Assembly (NCBI RefSeq): GCF_003589595.1
Contig: NW_020653766.1
Location: 3,551,058 to 3,615,057 of the forward strand
Direction: 5' to 3'
From: Hyposmocoma kahamanoa
Lineage: Eukaryota > Arthropoda > Insecta > Lepidoptera > Cosmopterigidae
DNA length: 64,000 nt
The notes beneath the pieces were generated by a model that made no database searches, was not told the DNA's origin, and was given only the letters and a program-made list of their open reading frames with translations. Position 1 is the stretch's first letter. Every line of letters starts with the position of its first letter. Positions 9,355-19,835 of the stretch are shown here, piece by piece. Position numbers and translations under genes: made by a program.

Positions 9355-9510
9355 AGATAATTAATGAAAACAATTGTATGAATAGCAAAACTGTTAAAAC
9401 TTTGACAGATAATTAATGAAAATAACTGTATACATAGTAACACTGTTAAAACTTTGATAGATAATTAACCGTAACAGTTGTATAATAGTATAACTGTTAA
9501 AACTTTGATT
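9355..9510. repeat. Tandem array of three 52-bp units
   Basis: Units start at 9355, 9407 and 9459. Each begins AGATAATTAA and ends CTGTTAAAACTTTGA. A degenerate fourth unit precedes them from about 9303. Confidence 0.85.
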
Positions 9511-10053
9511 TTAGCAGAAACAGCTGTTGTTGAATGCAGCACTGTACCGGAAAACCAGAATATCAATGTCATCAGGCTATCTTTCGCTTTAGGCAGGTAG
9601 ACGGCGGGTGTGCATATGACCATGGCAAGAAGGTCTGTCCCATACACTATATAATCGATAATTTAATCCATGGAGACCAGAAAAAATATACGAGAAAAAA
9701 TCCTTCCACCACTCTATATAATTGAGCTAGGAGAACATTCCTGTCCTCTGAAAGAGAAATAGTATCATAGTTGCGTAGTCTTTGAAACATGTGTGGTAAA
9801 CGCGGAGAAATTTTGTTGCACGATACATTTTTTCTTTTTTATTTATTACCAGTCTTTTTTACTTCTCTTTTTTACTTTTTAATGTATTACATAGGTACAA
9901 AACAAGGTAACCCATCACAAAATATAAAATTTTTTGTCCTAAATAACGTTTGTTCGAATTTTCATTACACCGAAAACCGAATTATAACGAAACAGTTGTT
10001 CTTTCAGGATATGTTCAATGTTTATCGCAAAGACACGATTAGATTCGGTTAGG
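9511..10053. other. Unassigned sequence, no gene seen
   Basis: Short frames occur on both strands around 9534-9725 and 9789-10052, but none has recognisable domains or splice context. Confidence 0.4.
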
Positions 10054-10362
10054 TTAGATTAAGTTGTAGGGCCGCGGGGGAAGAGACGTGTCGGTGTACT
10101 GTTGCTGCTCGTCGCGGTTGGCCCGTGGTGGGCGCTCCAAGGGACTCTCTTCGGAGAGTCCACGCGGATGCGCGTTAGGTGTTGCGGCGGACCGTGCCAT
10201 CAGATCCGCCAGCGGGTCCTGGGGGAGTAGCCACTGAACTTCACGGTTGAGTGAAGGCCTTGGGTAGCGGATTCGGGGAAATTCTGTCTGGTGTTCGGCG
10301 AGACTCACATTCGGAGTCAAGGGACCGAAGTGCCTCTCTTTCTCTGTATTGTAGTATAGCAT
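10054..10362 (-). CDS. GC-rich open frame of 102 codons, unidentified
   Basis: A minus-strand frame in a locally GC-rich block within AT-rich surroundings. It is rich in Pro, Arg, Glu and Gln (PLADLMARSAATPN, LERPPRANRDEQQQ). It has a possible acceptor at its start (GGGTCAG) and a stop after PRPYNLI. It could be an exon, part of a retroelement gag-like region, or chance reading of GC-rich DNA. It lies head to head with the possible first exon at 10613. Confidence 0.25.
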   Translation of the reverse strand: MLYYNTEKERHFGPLTPNVSLAEHQTEFPRIRYPRPSLNREVQWLLPQDPLADLMARSAATPNAHPRGLSEESPLERPPRANRDEQQQYTDTSLPPRPYNLI

Positions 10363-10399
10363 ACTGACCCTTAAGTGGAGCGCTTCGCGATGCGCTTCT

Positions 10400-10627
10400 A
10401 TGAACCGACATTGTTTACAACGTTCAGTACTGAATTCAATGAGTGCGAAAGAGAAATTTTTTAACAGCGCGACACGTGAAACAAAAGATTAGTATGAGGA
10501 AATTTAGCAAAATTAGAGCATAGTTTTTCGCGCGTATTTTGTTGTGTTGTAAAAATTCTTATTATTCAATCGTTGTTAAGAAGCGTAGTGTTGTTTAGAG
10601 GCATTGTTAAAAATGGAACACTATAAT
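10400..10627 (+). promoter_or_regulatory. Possible 5' UTR and mini first coding exon
   Basis: AAAAATGG at 10611-10616 gives a good start context (ATG at 10613). It encodes MEHYN and runs directly into a consensus donor GTAAGT at 10628. An initiator-like TTCAGTAC lies near 10424. No convincing downstream exon was found, so this is only a candidate. Confidence 0.25.
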
Positions 10628-10632
10628 GTAAG

Positions 10633-11032
10633 TTTAATTTTTTATTAAACAATGTATAGGTAAGTGAATTCCCACTGAAATCTCCTCTGAGGCGCCTCTG
10701 TCTGTAAGCAGATTCCCCCAGATTATCAAAAAAAAGTTTAAAAGAAAAAACATTTTCCTCTCAAATGTCAAAATTAACCACAAAAGGAGCAATTATTACA
10801 ACATTATTATTTAAACAATTGCCTTTTAGAAATATAGTATACTCTCTTACTATAAAGTAAGCTCAAACTAGTCCCGTGATGTATTTATTACGGACACCCC
10901 AGAGGAAATTTTAATTGAAATATCTGTAATAACAATCGAATGGAACCGATTTTTCCCGTAGACAAACAAGTAAGAAATGAAAATACGGTGAAACTTTGTT
11001 ATTTTTTTAACGAGGTAAGTTTATTATAATTA
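10633..11032. other. Intergenic or intronic sequence, no feature seen
   Basis: A 28-codon frame ending at about 10960 (DVFITDTPEEILIEI) could join the MEHYN exon in phase 0, but the acceptor is poor. Confidence 0.3.
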
Positions 11033-11096
11033 TTAATACAAAGATCGAACACTCAGAAAAAATTCCTTCGATCCGGTCGGATTCGAACCGACCAAA
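11033..11096 (-). mobile_element. tRNA-derived SINE (type 2), fragment
   Basis: Minus-strand box B region (GGTTCGAATCCGACCGGATC) and the following GTGTTCGATCTTTGTATTAA. It abuts the plus-strand copy at 11097, giving an inverted pair. Confidence 0.65.
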
Positions 11097-11360
11097 AAGT
11101 CGTTGAAAGACCAAGTACAAAGACACGACGCAAGCACATAGAAAAATTCATGAGGTCCGTTGGTTCGTTCCGTTGCTTAGTTGGTATAGCGTCTGGCACG
11201 GTATGCAAGAAGCCGTCGGTTCGAATCCGACCGGATCGAAGGAATTTTTTCTGAGTGTTTTTTCTGAGTGTTCGATCTTTGTATTAATAATTATAACAAA
11301 CTAGTGGAGTAATTTCACAAAAAATAATTGAATATCAATTCAATAAAAATTTAATTAATG
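11097..11360 (+). mobile_element. tRNA-derived SINE (type 2) with 5' extension, second copy
   Basis: Closely matches 7109-7370, including the leader AGTCGTTGAAAGACC, box A, box B GGTTCGAATCC and the A/T tail. It carries a small duplication of TTTTTTCTGAGTGT. Confidence 0.75.
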
Positions 11361-11452
11361 AGGTAAGTTTAGTCAATCGTGTTTCGGGTCCCGTAGTTCA
11401 TTACCAGTATCTTCTGTTTTCATTCTCAACTAAAAAACTGCTCGAATTTTTT

Positions 11453-11650
11453 AACCGACCTCAGAAAAAGGAGGAGGTTCTCAATTCGACTGTGTTTTTT
11501 TGTATGTATGTTACGCGATAACTCCGACATTTGTGAACCGATTTTGATGATTCGTTTTTTGTTGGAAGGAGGGTACCTCAGTAGTGATTCCATTTAAATT
11601 TGAAGAAAATATTCCACCTCTAAGGGTGGCAAACCAGGGGACGAATCCTG
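11453..11650 (+). repeat. Dispersed lepidopteran repeat (GGAGGAGGTTCTCAATTCGA type)
   Basis: Contains ACCGACCTCAGAAAAAGG and TGAACCGATTTTGATGATT. Opposite-strand pieces of the same repeat are at 16155-16255 and 41735-41945. I recognise it as common in moth genomes but cannot assign its class. Confidence 0.6.
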
Positions 11651-11697
11651 TTTCGCGCACTTTCCGTTAACCGTTAATTCTATGAACTTTTGAGTCG

Positions 11698-11920
11698 TGC
11701 GCGTGATGGTAAGCTACACGCCTGTCGTTATTAGTTGCAGTGCCACTCAGAGCTTTAAATTGCAAAGATCCATGGGGCACTGTCAGTGCGCCCGTCACCC
11801 TGAGTTACCAAGTCCCATGTGCCTGTAATTTCACCAGCACTCTTACCCTCCAAAACCGGAACACAGCAATGCTCATATTACTGCTTGGCGGCAGAAATAG
11901 GTAAGGTGGCAGTACTTCCT
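11698..11920 (-). mobile_element. Metulj-like SINE
   Basis: All main blocks are present on the minus strand: TACCTATTTCTGCCGCC, GTAATATGAGC, TTACAGGCACATGGGACTTG, AGAGCTTTAAAT reversed, and the terminal GTAGCTTACCATCA. Confidence 0.7.
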
Positions 11921-12008
11921 TTGTACATTAAAACACACCCTACATTACAACATTGGTCCTTTTACTACTTCTGCTACTACATTTCTTCTGTGTCAACATT
12001 ATGTATAA

Positions 12009-12386
12009 CTTAGAATAATAACGCATAGAATGATAGTTTCATATCAAACGAACTGTCACAAGTGAGGCAAAAATCAAATTCATGTAGGCTAGTTTTAGTA
12101 GTAGGTTAGTTTTTGGTTTTAGTGAATATTTATATAAAAATACAAGTTGGAACGCGTTACTTCCTTGTGGAATGTGATGTTAGTATCTATTTTATGTTTG
12201 CCTGACGTATTTTTACACTCATTTACCGCACATTTCGTCATTTTTAGCTAAAATTCTTGAGCTCTTCGCGGTGTAAGTTGACCTTCAGCACTGACGGTCC
12301 GCCCGCTCGTGTAGGCCCATTGAAAGCGCTTCAATTTGCCTCACTTAGCGTGTGCGGACTAGGTTTCTATGCGTTATTATTCTAAG
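12009..12386. mobile_element. MITE family C (378 bp, 22-bp perfect TIR, 8-bp TSD)
   Basis: CTTAGAATAATAACGCATAG at 12009 is mirrored exactly by TATGCGTTATTATTCTAAG ending at 12386; the full perfect match is 22 bp. ATGTATAA is duplicated at 12001-12008 and 12387-12394 and fits nTnnnnAn. There is no ORF. No second copy was noticed in the window. Confidence 0.88.
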
Positions 12387-12394
12387 ATGTATAA

Positions 12395-13319
12395 CTTAAA
12401 ACCGCTCGGCAGACACAATACAAAGCACACAGCACTAAAACAAAAACCCATCAACTTCATATCACAAAATACAAAACGGAACTCCTATTTAGCAACGTAC
12501 GTAAACATTTGTGATGTGACAAAAAGGAGCTGACGTTTGTCACGTTATTACCGCTGCATAAACACTAGCGACAGTATTAGTTAATTTGGTAGATTTTGTC
12601 CATAACAAAAATCCAAACAAGCAAACTACCCTCATCTCACTAAAACATGCTTTCGTAGTCGTTCCTTAAATAACAAGATGATTTTATTCTGTTCTAATTT
12701 TAATTTTAATAATTAACTTCTCAAAATACATAATAGTGATGTCTAAAATGCAGAAGCAGTGTTTGTCAATCAACTTCAATTATATATATATTTTTAATTT
12801 ACATACATAGAGTCTATTGTCCAGATGCCAGCAAAACTAATTAGGTTCACCGAGATTTATTTGCGAGCATCATTTTAATTCAATCGATCGCACTTTTTCG
12901 CTGCACTGATAGGTGGGGAAGAGATGTCTTTTTAATGTCAACTTTCTTATTATAAAAAGTAATGTTCAAACTTAGTTCAAAAAACAAAAGAAATCCTCTT
13001 TAATTCAGTACAAAACAGATTTTATTCAAAATTCTAAATCACAGCAACGAAACAAAAAGTTGCGAGTTCTAACCCAGCATTAACGTCAAAGTCTCATCTT
13101 CTATATAGCTTTCGTTTTATTTTAATACTAATTGACTATTCATTTATAAATATAAATCCATTTAAATACTTTAATTTGAAAAAGCGAAAGAAAAACAAAA
13201 TTATTATTGTGTATCTCCAAACAAAGTAGCCATTAACATTCCACCAATCAGAAGTCGAGTTCTAAAACGCGCTGTTAAAGTTTTCCCACAAATTAAATGA
13301 AATATTTGAGTAAAATACA
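12395..13319. other. AT-rich sequence, no feature seen
   Basis: No gene or recognised repeat. Confidence 0.5.
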
Positions 13320-14170
13320 CTCAGACGGGGTCAACTGCCTGGATGTAAGCTAGTTTGTCAAGCTAGTAAAAATAATTTGGCTATCTGTCGGTTGAGACCC
13401 GTTCTAGGGTGCCGACTTTAAGGGAAGCCAGAGGTCCGTCTAGACGTCAGTCCTTGACCCTGGTTCTTCCGATCCAGGTGGTAACTATGGGCGTTAAGCG
13501 TCCATAGGTAGTACAACCTTAGGGTTATCTTGACTCCACTTTTTGTCTCCATAATTCGCGGAATCTGTAAAAACTGTAGCGATTATTTGGCTAGGTTCAG
13601 ATGGACGCGCATGCGTAAGGCTAGTAAACAGACCAGTGTCCTGATTTTGATTCAAATCCGAATTCTATCCGATCGGGTAGTCTCGAAATCAGATGTGTTT
13701 CTGAGCGAGAAGATGAACCTGATTCCTACTATATCTTTCTAATTTGTGAGTTAAATCAACTATTGTTTCGTTTAGAAATGTCAAAAGTTTAGCTGGTTGT
13801 GAATCGCAATTATCAGCCTCGACTCGGAAAAGACGCAGTTTCCGATCGGGAAAGGCAATCAAAATCAAGCTGCAGATCCCGTCTGTGGGCTAGTATGTCA
13901 GGGCGCGACTTTCGTGAGAGCGACATAAAAGCGCGAGATATTGATATTCTTTAAGCAAGAGTGGCTGTACCTATCGTGCTAGCCTTACTACCGTGCATTG
14001 ACGCGCGTGACCATGCGTTGGTTTGGGACGCGGACGTTCAGATGATGACAGGCAACGCGAGATGCAAAAAGCAAAGTGTAACAACGAGACGTCCCATCGC
14101 GACAAAAACGCGATATCATCTGTGAAGTATTTCCTCTGAACTACACGTTAACGCGCAGGTAATGTAAATG
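13320..14170. other. Moderately GC-rich unidentified segment
   Basis: Composition is higher in GC and CpG than its flanks, for example CGCGACTTTCGTGAGAGCG near 13905 and GACGCGCGTGACC near 14000. A possible donor (CAG/GTAATG) lies at about 14158. It could be a 5' UTR/promoter or the body of an unrecognised retroelement. No long frame is present. Confidence 0.3.
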
Positions 14171-14397
14171 TATAAATATTTAGACGCGTGATTTGAAAAC
14201 TCGTGTAAAATTTTTGTTATCTGAACTTAGCCTTATTTGATTAAGTGTCGATAAGTGTAAGTACACATAGTGTGGAAAGCCTACCTCGAAAATAATAGAA
14301 TGATTAAAAATAAAGCGCAAAAAAACTTATATTTACAAAACTTTTCTCTTAAATACACTGTCGTGTGTAAAAAACACGCATCAGTCTATGTCAGATA

Positions 14398-14520
14398 CAG
14401 TGCCCCTCAGATCTTTGCGATTTAAATCTCTGAGTGGCACTGCAACTGTTATGGACAGGGGTGTCGCTTACCATCAGGCGCACGACTTGTTCGTCCCGTC
14501 CCTTAATATTATAAAAAAAG
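14398..14520 (+). mobile_element. Metulj-like SINE, 3' part
   Basis: Starts CAGTGCCCCTCAGATCTTTG and ends TTCGTCCCGTCCCTTAATAT plus an A run. Confidence 0.68.
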
Positions 14521-15234
14521 ACAAACAAGAACTCTTACAGTAAATAAACTTAAATTGGTGTCGACTATTTGGAGTATCCATTGTTTTGTATCGGAGGTTT
14601 CTAAAATTTTAATTTATAAAGTACTCATATTCGATCAATGCGTAGTCGTACAAAATATTGTAAATTCAAGATTCATGATTTATCGAAAAATAGACTTAAA
14701 ATAGTTACTATGTAAGCGCTTCTTCAAACACCGAGAACATAAAAATCCATAACGAAATCAATGTCTAGTGTGGGTAGTAACAATAAAACTTATATTCCTA
14801 ATCTTAAGCGCGAAGAAACACAGTGTTCAAACACGCAGACAAAGCAATACAAAACATCCAACACAGTTATTAAAAAAAACACACAAACGCAATCCTAAAA
14901 CGCGCAAGCAAAGTTTTCCCAAGTCTGTAACACAAATACATTTCTATAAATAGTAAAATCGGGGGTCCGGTTTCCAGAGGGGAGCCAGTTGGCACCAAGC
15001 TGGTCAGAGTTGGTGTTCTACTTCGTCCATTCCAGACTGCGGCACCGGCCGGGTGGTGAAAGCCAAAAACTCCTGTAAAGGCGTGATAGTCGTGTGATAG
15101 CCAAGCGCTTACAATGTTGAGATTAGCGGATTGATTGACCGCCGATCACCTTCTGGTATTCCTGGCGAACTAAGTTCATTTGACCCTCAAATTTTTGTTC
15201 GTCATCTTTGTCAACCCATTTATTGAGGAGTACA
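14521..15234. other. Unassigned, with GC-rich block at 14970-15120
   Basis: The block containing GGGGAGCCAGTTGGCACC and GCACCGGCCGGGTGGTG differs from its AT-rich surroundings and may be the 5' or 3' part of a LINE. It shares CTAAAACGCGC...AAAGTTTTCCCA (about 14894) with 13265, suggesting related repeats. Confidence 0.3.
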
Positions 15235-15490
15235 GCCCCATATCTTATTATATAAGTTTTTTATAGTGACCCTCTCTATCAACCTCTTGGTTATGCGGGA
15301 ACGGTACTATAACCTGTACGAGCCAACATCCAAACCACAGATCAACCCGTTTGCATGGACTTCATTCAGTTCAGATAGGTATCGGAACTTGTTAAAGAGC
15401 CCAATATCTTTCTACATTAGTTTTGATTATAGTGACCCTCCACTATAATCAAAATAACTAGGCACTATAACCTGTGCGCGCACAGGAACC
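15235..15490 (+). mobile_element. Tandem LINE 3' ends with a 14-bp hairpin
   Basis: TATAGTGACCCTC and CACTATAACCTGTGCGC-like blocks occur twice (about 15255 and 15420). The same blocks follow the LINE at 30385-31215. TTTTGATTATAGTG at 15421-15434 is exactly inverted at 15441-15454. Confidence 0.5.
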
Positions 15491-16154
15491 TTGTATATTT
15501 AGGTTCTGACCCTAGATCAGTTAGTGTACTGGCTTGTCACAGACCTCTGCCACTTGACTTCATCCGGTTCTCGAGAGTACGTAATACGGTACATAGTAAG
15601 TGCACGATGATTAAGTTACTTAAGAATACTTTTGCCAATAACCTTGCCGCTTACAAAAAGATTAAAAAGATAACCTTTTACTTAACCATGAGACGGATAA
15701 GATTCAAGTACATCCAGGTAGTCGCAGACTACATAATAAAATAAGTTATTTCCTACTGTAATTCATTTATTTATCTCCGACTTGCTCTTGACCGCTATTC
15801 GCTATGACATCATCTCGCTGACCTTTTCGTTTATTTTTGCACGTACGAGTATGCCTTTCTTTTTCGCACTCGCGCATATGTGTTCGGCTATCTCTTTCTT
15901 TCAGGACTAATTAAAAAAAGAATGAAGGGAACACAAAAGTCTTTCTGGGAATCGCGTTGTTAGCGTGAAAAGGAATGTGCTTATTTAAATATCAAAAACG
16001 AGGCTAAATAAAAAACAGTATTGTTTTCATTGAATAATAATTTGCAAATAAAACTATTCTTTGGCATGTATCTGAGTCGAGTTGGTTTGTTAGTAAAGCC
16101 AAATATGCGCCATTTTAGATCGGAATAACTTATTTTAAAAGATTATGACATTCT
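15491..16154. other. AT-rich sequence, no feature seen
   Basis: No gene or recognised repeat. Confidence 0.5.
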
Positions 16155-16255
16155 TATAAAAAACCGACCCCAAAATTTCGTGGAATTACATCTACATATT
16201 TGCCAAGTTTTATTGATACCGGTTAGTGCGCGAAATCCGTACATCCCCTAATAAA
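16155..16255 (-). repeat. Piece of the GGAGGAGG-type dispersed repeat
   Basis: Matches the 41735-41945 copy (GTGGAATTAYATCTA, GCCAAGTTTTATTGA). It is short and diverged. Confidence 0.4.
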
Positions 16256-16703
16256 AGTTCGTAGTTCATGAACTATACATGCCTACAGTTGGCGCCACAG
16301 TCATGACACCTGCGCGCCACTGCTGCAGCGCTTCTACAAGCCTTTACAAACAATAACATTTAAAAGCATTTAAACACAACAATACGTAGGCAACATTTTT
16401 CGTATTTGCTCAAATAAAATAGTAGAATTGATTATACAATAATGCATTAGTCATTTATTACTCAAACAATGCAATACCTAAGCTATATTGCACACAAGTT
16501 ACAAACGAAACACAAAAGACTGAGCAGCTCAATAAGGGACCTTAGGAAGCCATCACGTTTCTCAAGAGAAATCGGCTTGGGCCGCACATAGGAGCGAAAA
16601 AGATGTAGCGCGTTTCGCTCCGCCCGGGTGACGCAACTTTTGCACTTTTCGGTGTTATTGCATAGACATACCTAAATGAAATTTAAAAAGTGATCATTTA
16701 AAA

Positions 16704-16983
16704 CATTGATTTACAATTATATGGACGTCGGGTCCGCGCTAAAAAGTGTCCGAACTTATAGGGCGTTAAAATCGTATACAGAGCGTCATTCACGCTTTAG
16801 TCTTCGTTTGTTCGACTGACAGCGAAGCAAGCAAAATTGGACAGTACTGCGATGACATTATAATTCAACGTTTTAGCTGTTTCATATTCCTTTACATGTC
16901 ACTACGTTTAAATAGGTTGACTTGGGACATTTTTTTCGTGGTTTGTGTATTAGACCCGTCGTACATTTATTTGTAAGTCAATG
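16704..16983 (-). mobile_element. MITE family A, copy 3 (280 bp, perfect 8-bp TSD)
   Basis: Opposite orientation to copies 1 and 2. ATTTAAAA is duplicated at 16696-16703 and 16984-16991. Interior blocks such as GACCCGTCG, AGCGAAGCAAGCAAAATT and GCGTCATTCACGC match the other copies. Confidence 0.92.
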
Positions 16984-16991
16984 ATTTAAAA

Positions 16992-17620
16992 GCAAAAATA
17001 AGACATAGTAAAATTTAAATGTAAAAATTAAAACTATAATCTACAGATTAAAATATAAAAAACTAAAATATAATAAAAACCATATTAAAAATTAAAAATT
17101 TTACGTAACAAAAAAATTAAATTAAAAATTCTAAGCTTTGAATAAATAAACAATAATGCTTTTTCAGTCCGGTTTAAACCGATCGAGAGTCGATAAATGT
17201 GGTGAATCCCTAATTGTCAGTATAGCTAATTGCCTAAGTAACAAAAACTTTTTGTATTTATAATCTTTTTGACCTTTTATATCGTTTGAGATAAACTTCT
17301 AAATTGAACTGTTTTGGCGCCATTCCATGACTTTCTGGTTTGTCTATTATTATTTTGCTGTAGCAAATGTCATACACGCTTTGTCTTGTCTTGTTCAGTT
17401 ATCATAAACGCCACGTTCTAACTCATTCAGTTTACTGCCTAGGTCTCAATCTTCTAATAAATAAATAAATAAATATAAGACTGGAAAGTTCCATCCTAAC
17501 CGGTCCTCCTTCGGTCGACTAGAAGGTCCTGAACACTCCATCCTTATGCCGTTGATATACGACCCATTCGCACTAAGTGCTTTGCTTCTCCTTTCGGATA
17601 CGGCAAAGGAATGGATACTC
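16992..17620. other. AT-rich sequence, no gene seen
   Basis: Contains an (AATA)n run at about 17455-17475. Confidence 0.5.
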
Positions 17621-18165
17621 TAAAGGCATCTGTGTTTCCCGAAATAACAATTTGGAGTTATTCTAGGCTCGTGTGAATAGGCATTTTTGAATAGAATAGA
17701 ATAGAATAGAATAGAATAGAATATGTTTATTTGCCAGAATACAGTAATTACAAAGGTCTTAAGTAAAATTAGGTACATTGTACTCAACCTGCAAGCAGAT
17801 GTGCAAATATTAATGGGGTTCAATGTTTCTTTAGTCTCTATAGTTTCTAATTAATGTAATGAATTTGTAAATTCTAAGTATTCTTTATTACTATAGAAGC
17901 AATGTGTCAAAAGCCATTTTGTCAATTTTAATTTAAAAGTATGTCCTTGTAACAATTTAATTTCGTTTGGTAATTTGTTGTAAATAATTATACACATGTT
18001 GAAGCAGTTATTCTTATAAATTACTTTACGGCAACGAGGTTGGTATAAGAGATTCATAATTTTTGCTCCAGTTTGCCTTTGAATGACTTCACCGCGTGTT
18101 TTAAAATATTGAGGATGAGAGTTGACAAATACGCAGATATCCCTAATGTACATGCATGGCAAAGG
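17621..18165 (-). mobile_element. LINE 3' end with (ATTCT)n tail
   Basis: The minus-strand frame 17851-18162 contains IIYNKLPNEIKLLQGHTFK, the typical last residues of a jockey-type ORF2. It is followed by an AT-rich 3' UTR and, at 17689-17723, a seven-fold ATTCT microsatellite where the retroposon tail should be. The rest of the element is missing (5' truncated). Confidence 0.7.
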
Positions 18166-18634
18166 TAATGTTCAGCCTTTTAAACAGCGGTTTGCAACTG
18201 TCATCGAACCACGCACCGCAAATTGAGTCATGAGATTGTGATCAAGCGTGTGTCTATTGTTTATAAAAAAAATACTATTTATCAAATACACTATAGAAAA
18301 TCATATGATAAAGACATGTAATCTTTAAACTGAGCTATTCTTATTTATATTTCTAATAATATGTTGAAACAAACAGAGCTTTCGCATAGTCCTGTTTTTC
18401 AATCTCTGCTCCCAGTCTCTGTAATAGCAATTAACGTCACAATCCAACTTAGAGAAAATTTTAAAATTAACATGTTTATTCAAAGCCGATACCAAGCTCC
18501 AAAGGCTATCACACAAAGTTTACAACTGAATAAATAAACAAATGTCGATAATTTAATTAAACATTTTACCAGTTTGGTGCCTTGAACTCGGTGGAGCAAA
18601 AAGCACGTACTTAATAGCATTACCTACTGCGTAC
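18166..18634. other. AT-rich sequence, no gene seen
   Basis: A 63-codon minus frame at 18325-18516 shows nothing recognisable. Confidence 0.4.
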
Positions 18635-19063
18635 CAGTTTTGAAGAAGTTGCTGGTGAAATTACGGATACTTGGGACTTGTCAACGTTATGTCTTAGGGT
18701 GACAGATGCAGTGGCACTGTCCCTCAGATATTTGGAATTCAAGGTTCCGAGGGGCACTGCAACTGTTAGAGCGTTTACGCACTTCGTCAGTTCCGAATCC
18801 GAGAAATGAAGGTCCGAAATATCACAGGGATCATTTTTATCTCTAGGTATGTACTTACAAGCGATTTTTGTATTTTCTCGGATTGGAATCGGACATAGTG
18901 CACAAGTGACATCCGAAGTGGGTCCAAGTTTTCGAGATTTGTCTAGTCTCGGATTCGGAACGAATACGGAAGGGCAGCAATGCGCAAATGCGCTTATAGT
19001 TATGTGTAACGCTTACCACCAGACGCACGACTTATCGTCCCGTCACTTGGTATATAAAAAAGT
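18635..19063 (+). mobile_element. Metulj-like SINE split by a nested element
   Basis: The left part ends GGCACTGCAACTGTTA at about 18769. The right part resumes TTATGTGTAACGCTTACC at about 18999 and ends CGTCCCGTCACTTGG. The intervening 230 bp is foreign to other copies of the SINE. Confidence 0.68.
18770..18997. mobile_element. Short element with GAGCGTTTACGC-type ends
   Basis: Ends GAGCGTTTACGCAC and the inverted AAGCGCATTTGCGCATT are roughly complementary. A TTA trinucleotide flanks both sides of the insertion in the SINE, which would fit PIF/Harbinger (TWA targets). A related copy is at about 35548-35750, sharing ATCACAGGGATCATTTT and AGATTTGTCTAGTCTCGGAT. Confidence 0.5.
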
Positions 19064-19627
19064 CATAAAATCTGCGAATTCTTCGCGACGAAAACATGTT
19101 ATAGAATACTCTAATTCATAAAACTGGTTCTCGCGATTCTAGTTTTTATCTTTGTTTAAAATATTTAACCAGTTTGGCTTGTATTCCAGTCTTGTGCACA
19201 AAATTACAATGTTATATAAGTGTTATGTTACAAACTTACTTAGTATTCTATGTTTATACAAGTGTCATTGTTTTTATTTTAACAATTTGTTATTTTCTGC
19301 CTTGTTTGGTTGCGTATACTTGCTTAAATTTTATTGTAATGAATCGACCAAAAACTCAGTGCGGTTTTTGCCATTATTTAACTTTAAATGAATAAAAACA
19401 TTATTATTGTCTATGGTCATTTTGAAAATAATATTTCAGCATGCATTTTGGGAATAGGCGGGTTGTATAGTTGTTGTTCCAGTAAAATGTTGTTGTTGTT
19501 GAATGTTATTTGTTATCAATCTCTGTAGCATCGTCAAGTAAAAGGTTATCTACGTAATTTTTTTGTAAATTGCAAGTTTTTTGATGAAAGCATTCCTATG
19601 TAACGACAATTTTTGCAACAATTAAAT
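19064..19627. other. AT-rich sequence, no gene seen
   Basis: Overlapping short hydrophobic frames at 19152-19395 are AT-driven. Confidence 0.45.
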
Positions 19628-19835
19628 GCCTCCGTGGCCGAACGGTTTCTATCTGCCACGCAGAGGTCTCAGGTTCGATTCCTGGGCCGGGCGAAATATT
19701 TGTATGACCTACATTTATTTCTCTCGTGAGTTTGGGGGTAATTTGTGGTTGTCTATGTGTGTGTCCATGGCACCCGCGACACAGGGTTTCCCTAGTGCGG
19801 GGCTATGTTGAGTGTGTGCGTTATTGCGTTATTGT
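19628..19835 (+). mobile_element. tRNA-derived SINE (type 1)
   Basis: Has box A TGGCCGAACGG, box B GGTTCGATTCC, and the body through GGGGCTATGTTGAGTGTGTG. The segment between the boxes is shortened compared with the copy at 3068. Confidence 0.8.

Noticed and set aside
9355..9510. CRISPR-like array
   Set aside because: The 52-bp units are contiguous with no spacers, and the genome is eukaryotic.
17851..18162. 103-residue protein-coding gene
   Set aside because: The sequence (IIYNKLPNEIK) and the microsatellite tail mark a LINE ORF2 C-terminus.
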